A stretch of 64,000 nt of DNA from Larix kaempferi (taxonomy: Eukaryota; Streptophyta; Pinopsida; Pinales; Pinaceae). Shown piece by piece: positions 60,704-64,000 of this stretch. The DNA is taken from the NCBI GenBank assembly GCA_027924585.1, contig BSBM01000486.1, positions 46,206,001 to 46,270,000 of the forward strand, read 5' to 3'. A model generated the notes under the pieces. It saw only the letters and a list, made by a program, of their open reading frames with translations. It was not told the origin of the DNA and did no database searches. Position numbers and translations under genes: made by a program. Every line of letters begins with the position of its first letter. The first letter of the stretch is position 1.

Positions 60704-63385
60704 CAGAACAGTCACCTTATATATTATTTCTTGAAATGAGATTTACAACAAACAACGCTGTGTTATAGTCAAGGATATGATATGCAAACATATATAAGCA
60801 TAATTAAAATTCTTATTAGGCAGAGTCCTCAGATCGATCTTATAAAGATTGCTCTTGTAAAGAGTCTTGTAAAAGCAAAGTAAGATACTTTTCAATCAAG
60901 GAGAAATATAGATCGCCAATCACTATTAGCATTATCATATAAATATCTAGTGAGCAATTAGATGAAGGCCATGGTTTGATCCTCTTGTTTGAGAGATCGC
61001 CGAGCACTGTAAACCAATGCTGCCATAATATATATATATCATAACAAAAAATGGAAATCGAGCTCAACGGGTTGTTCTATCACTATTGTCAAGCAAAGAT
61101 AGGATGTATGAGTATAAGATTTCAAATCAATATACATCTCTATAACTAGATCGGAAATGGTATCTTTTAGTCAAAATGTCGAAAGTGAGATTCACAACCT
61201 AAACCTAACTTCTATAAAATCATCTGTAACAAGCTCGCATAACGATAATACCTCCTATCAGTATGGTACAAATAGATCGCTTATCCTATAACGCATTACT
61301 ACAGAGTTTTAAACCAACATTTTATCTACCAAAGCAGAAACAAGGATCTAGTGCGACTTTGTCCAATAAACCCCTATAAAATACCCTAAGTAAACTGGAA
61401 ACATTATTTGAAATTTTCAAAATAGAAAACTGCGATTTTATACTAAAACAATGTACAGCGAGTATATATATGTATATCTAAAACAACGATCAATGGTGTG
61501 GAGATTGCACGGATCAATCTGCAATAAAAAAATATAATACAGTGATCAACGGTGTGGAGATCGTATGGATGGATCCATAATATAAAAAAATATATAATAT
61601 AGTGATCAGCTGGAGTTGGGATCGCATAGATCTGTCCAACACAAATGAATAGTTCAATTATCCCTAGGATTAGACTCCTAAGGGGCTGTCCTCTCCCATT
61701 GGAGATTGAAAACTCAGAATTCTACCTATGTATTGAGCTTGCTAAGAATTCAATGAAGATAAGATCGATCTAGCCAGCTGACTACCGTTCAACAAAAACC
61801 AAGTGTCCTTTAAATGAACTTAAGCATAACTCAGACGCTAGCTCAATTCAACAATTGAGTTCACAATACTTTCTGAGATGACTGTAGAGTCCGGGTTTAA
61901 ATATGCAATGAACACAGGATTAAGATTGTAGAGCTCCAAGCAATGAGCAGAGGATTACTACTACAGAGATCATGATAATGATCCCAAGATTACAGCTACG
62001 GATACTAATCATTAAGGTTATATAAAAACAAAAGAACAACAATTCAGAGATCACATAGATCGATCAAAACCCTAGATTTGATAACTCCAAACAATCAATA
62101 CCAAATTCTAAAAGAAAGAATAACCCTGTCAACGCAGAGATATCTATCCACCTGGTGATCTTTAAAAAGAATGATAAAACTCTAAAAGAAGATGTAGATT
62201 TTTGTATGTCTTACCAATACGATGTGAGAGGCAAGGGTTTGCATGTCTTACCGTAACAATATGCTGGGAATTGGAGATCGAATACAGAAAGAGATTCCTC
62301 CCAAGCGAATGACTACTGTCCATTGTTTCCCGTCGCAGTCCACCCTCCCCCTCTCTTCAGATCGATTACCTATATATATAAAAAAATCCTTTCTTTCTTG
62401 GAACATCCGCCCCAGTAATAGCTCGAAACTTAAGGCAGACAACAATGCCAAGTGGCAGTTACGAACAGCTTTCCCTGTCCACTAAGGGAATAAAATCGTT
62501 GGAATCCCTTTCTAAAAGAAATCTAAAATAAATGCGCCAGATTTGTTAAACAACCACATCGTGATTACTTTTGTTATAAAGTAGAAATGCCGAATCAGAT
62601 ATTCAACACATTTATGGGGCCCCTCTCTCTTCAGTAGGAAGAAATAATAATAATAATCAAAATAACTCGATCTAGACGTTCCTTTTGGGGACTACATGTA
62701 CCGCCACACTTATGCCTCCTTTAGAGTGAAAGTGGTTGTGGCATGGGTAACTTTTCTTGAACAAAGTATTAATTAAATCTTTTGGTTTGTACTCCTTCCG
62801 ACTGAAGCTACTAGCTTTAGAGTAACATAAGGCGATGGCCTTTTCACTAAAATGTGAAATATTTCTTATTAAGATAAGATGAATTTCCAATTCCCTTGTA
62901 TTCCCTCTATATAGTGGAAACTTGAAACTTCCCTTTATATTTTAGTTTATTATTTAAGTATACTAAAAATTAATAAGCTAAGCTTTATCAAAACCCATTA
63001 ATAGGCTCAGTTTAAATTTAGCTTAGGAGGTTTACTTGGGATTTATAACACTCCCTGTTGGAAATGTGATTAAGTGAATTACGTCAAATTATACTCCACA
63101 CATAAGGCATTATACTAAGGCGTAAGTCGTCAAGGTTGCCTATTTGTTTGTAACGAAAAGGCTGTAGTCCTCGACTTAGGACATTATATGAAAGTCTTGG
63201 TTAATACCCATAGATCCAACCATTATGTCCTACAGGGTCCTAGGCCTTAACGTTTAGATTATCAAGGATTCTCTTGACTTTACCTTTCCGAAATGATTTA
63301 GTTGTCGACGCTCAGTTGCACCGTTGCACCTTCTGTTCTCAGTTTACAACCTATAGCTTAGAATTGACGATGTTTTCAAGGTCCA

Positions 63386-63418
63386 CTGGTGGGGCCTTGG
63401 CCTTGAGCTCCTCACTAG
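63386..63418 (-). promoter_or_regulatory. Conserved U3 hairpin, C copy (5' LTR)
   Basis: Identical to 56901-56933. Confidence 0.85.
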
Positions 63419-63471
63419 GGCCTCATAAATAATTTACATCATACATTTATAAATCTTAGAGGGGTATTACA

Positions 63472-63476
63472 AAAGT
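63472..63476. repeat. Target site duplication AAAGT of element C (right copy)
   Basis: It matches 53636-53640. The decamer array resumes here in phase with its sequence type. Confidence 0.88.
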
Positions 63477-64000
63477 CAACCCAAGCCAATCATGGTAACC
63501 AAAAGTAAAGCTAAAGTCAACCAAATGAAACCATGGTAAACCACATTTAACCATGGCGAACCAAAGTCAACTGTTGTCACCCATGCTCTACCATAGTCAT
63601 CGATGTACAACTAAAGTCAACTAAAGCTTGCCAAAAGTTAACCATGGTCAAATAAACTCAACCATGGGAAACAAACATCAACCAAAGTCAACCAAAACTC
63701 AACCTTGGTTAGTCGAAGTCAACCATAATCAATGAAAAGTCAACCATGTTCAACCAAAAAATTAACCAAATTCAACTAAATCCAAAGTCAACCATGGTCA
63801 AACCAAAGCAAACTATTGTCAACTAAAGTCAACCATGATGAACCAATAGCAACCATATTAAACAATCGTGAACAAAAGTCAACCATGGTAAACCAAAATT
63901 AACCATTGTTAACGATGTTTTGCAATAGTCAACCAAATCCAACAATGGTTAACCATGGACAACCAAAAGTCAACCGTGGTCAAACAAAGTCAACCATGGT
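63472..64000 (+). repeat. Degenerate 10-bp array (RGTCAACCAW), block 3, runs off the window
   Basis: Same decamers as blocks 1 and 2, including many AACCATGGTCAACC-type junctions, continuing to the last base. The array is therefore larger than this window. Confidence 0.92.

Larger units (their letters stand above)
53641..63471 (-). mobile_element. Element C: non-coding LTR retrotransposon (LARD-like)
   Basis: Two direct LTRs of 3331 bp (53656-56986 and 60141-63471, offset 6485) flank a 3154-bp internal region with a perfect tRNA-iMet primer site, a polypurine tract, the pre-PPT hairpin and cassette M, but no protein motif. LTRs differ at roughly 1-2% of positions by eye. It is inserted in the decamer array with an AAAGT duplication. 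It shares its leader, hairpins and end sequences with LARD L but is otherwise a different family, also requiring proteins in trans. Confidence 0.93.
60141..63471 (-). repeat. Element C, 5' LTR (3331 bp)
   Basis: Direct copy of 53656-56986 at offset 6485. U3 hairpin at 63386-63418, R/U5-type hairpin at 60672-60703, TATA candidate near 62370-62382. Confidence 0.95.

Noticed and set aside
1-64000. Host genes, tRNA, rRNA, telomere repeats
   Set aside because: I looked for conserved protein motifs outside Gag-Pol, tRNA-like cloverleaf signatures and TTTAGGG runs and found none I could support.

Overview
This looks like a gene-poor, repeat-filled stretch of a large plant nuclear genome. It is AT-rich, contains no recognisable host gene, rRNA or tRNA, and consists of nested Ty3/gypsy-type LTR retrotransposons plus a degenerate 10-bp tandem repeat. 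The only recognisable proteins are the Gag and Pol of a plant chromovirus (protease, reverse transcriptase, RNase H, integrase, chromodomain). I cannot name the species.

Layout. (1) 1-17016: a decayed minus-strand chromovirus (Tekay/Del-like). Its 3' LTR is at the left, cut by the window edge. Gag-pol runs from 13117 down to 4535, and the 5' LTR is 13215-17016. A 3.7-kb solo LTR (S1, 557-4279, target duplication ATTTA) sits in the left LTR. A 4.0-kb solo LTR (S2, 7988-11962, minus, duplication GTATC) splits gag from pol. (2) 17017-17446: a 24-bp minisatellite and a short unassigned segment. (3) 17452-46433: a third giant solo LTR (B, duplication TTGAG), split by a 25-kb insertion. (4) 18872-43893: that insertion is a tandem array of a non-autonomous LARD-type element, with four 4114-bp LTRs alternating with three 2.85-kb non-coding internal regions. 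The whole array has one 5-bp target duplication (GGAGT). (5) 46439-47030: a possible short LTR or promoter. (6) 47035-53640 and 63472-64000: degenerate arrays of RGTCAACCAW, which is a W-box on the other strand, with higher-order duplication. (7) 53641-63471: a minus-strand non-coding LTR element (C) with 3331-bp LTRs, inserted in that array (duplication AAAGT).

How it fits together. None of the elements is autonomous: the chromovirus is broken by nonsense, frameshift and active-site changes, and L and C have no ORFs. What they keep is cis-acting: tRNA-iMet primer sites, polypurine tracts, a pre-PPT hairpin with an AGGA loop, a nearly invariant 33-nt U3 hairpin, and a GTGGACGTA...TGAACCAC hairpin whose apical stem changes sequence but stays complementary in five otherwise different LTR families. 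These shared cis elements and the single-TSD tandem LARD array are the most interesting content.

Relative age by eye: chromovirus LTRs differ at about 3% of positions, element C LTRs at about 1-2%, and the LARD copies at less than about 0.5%.
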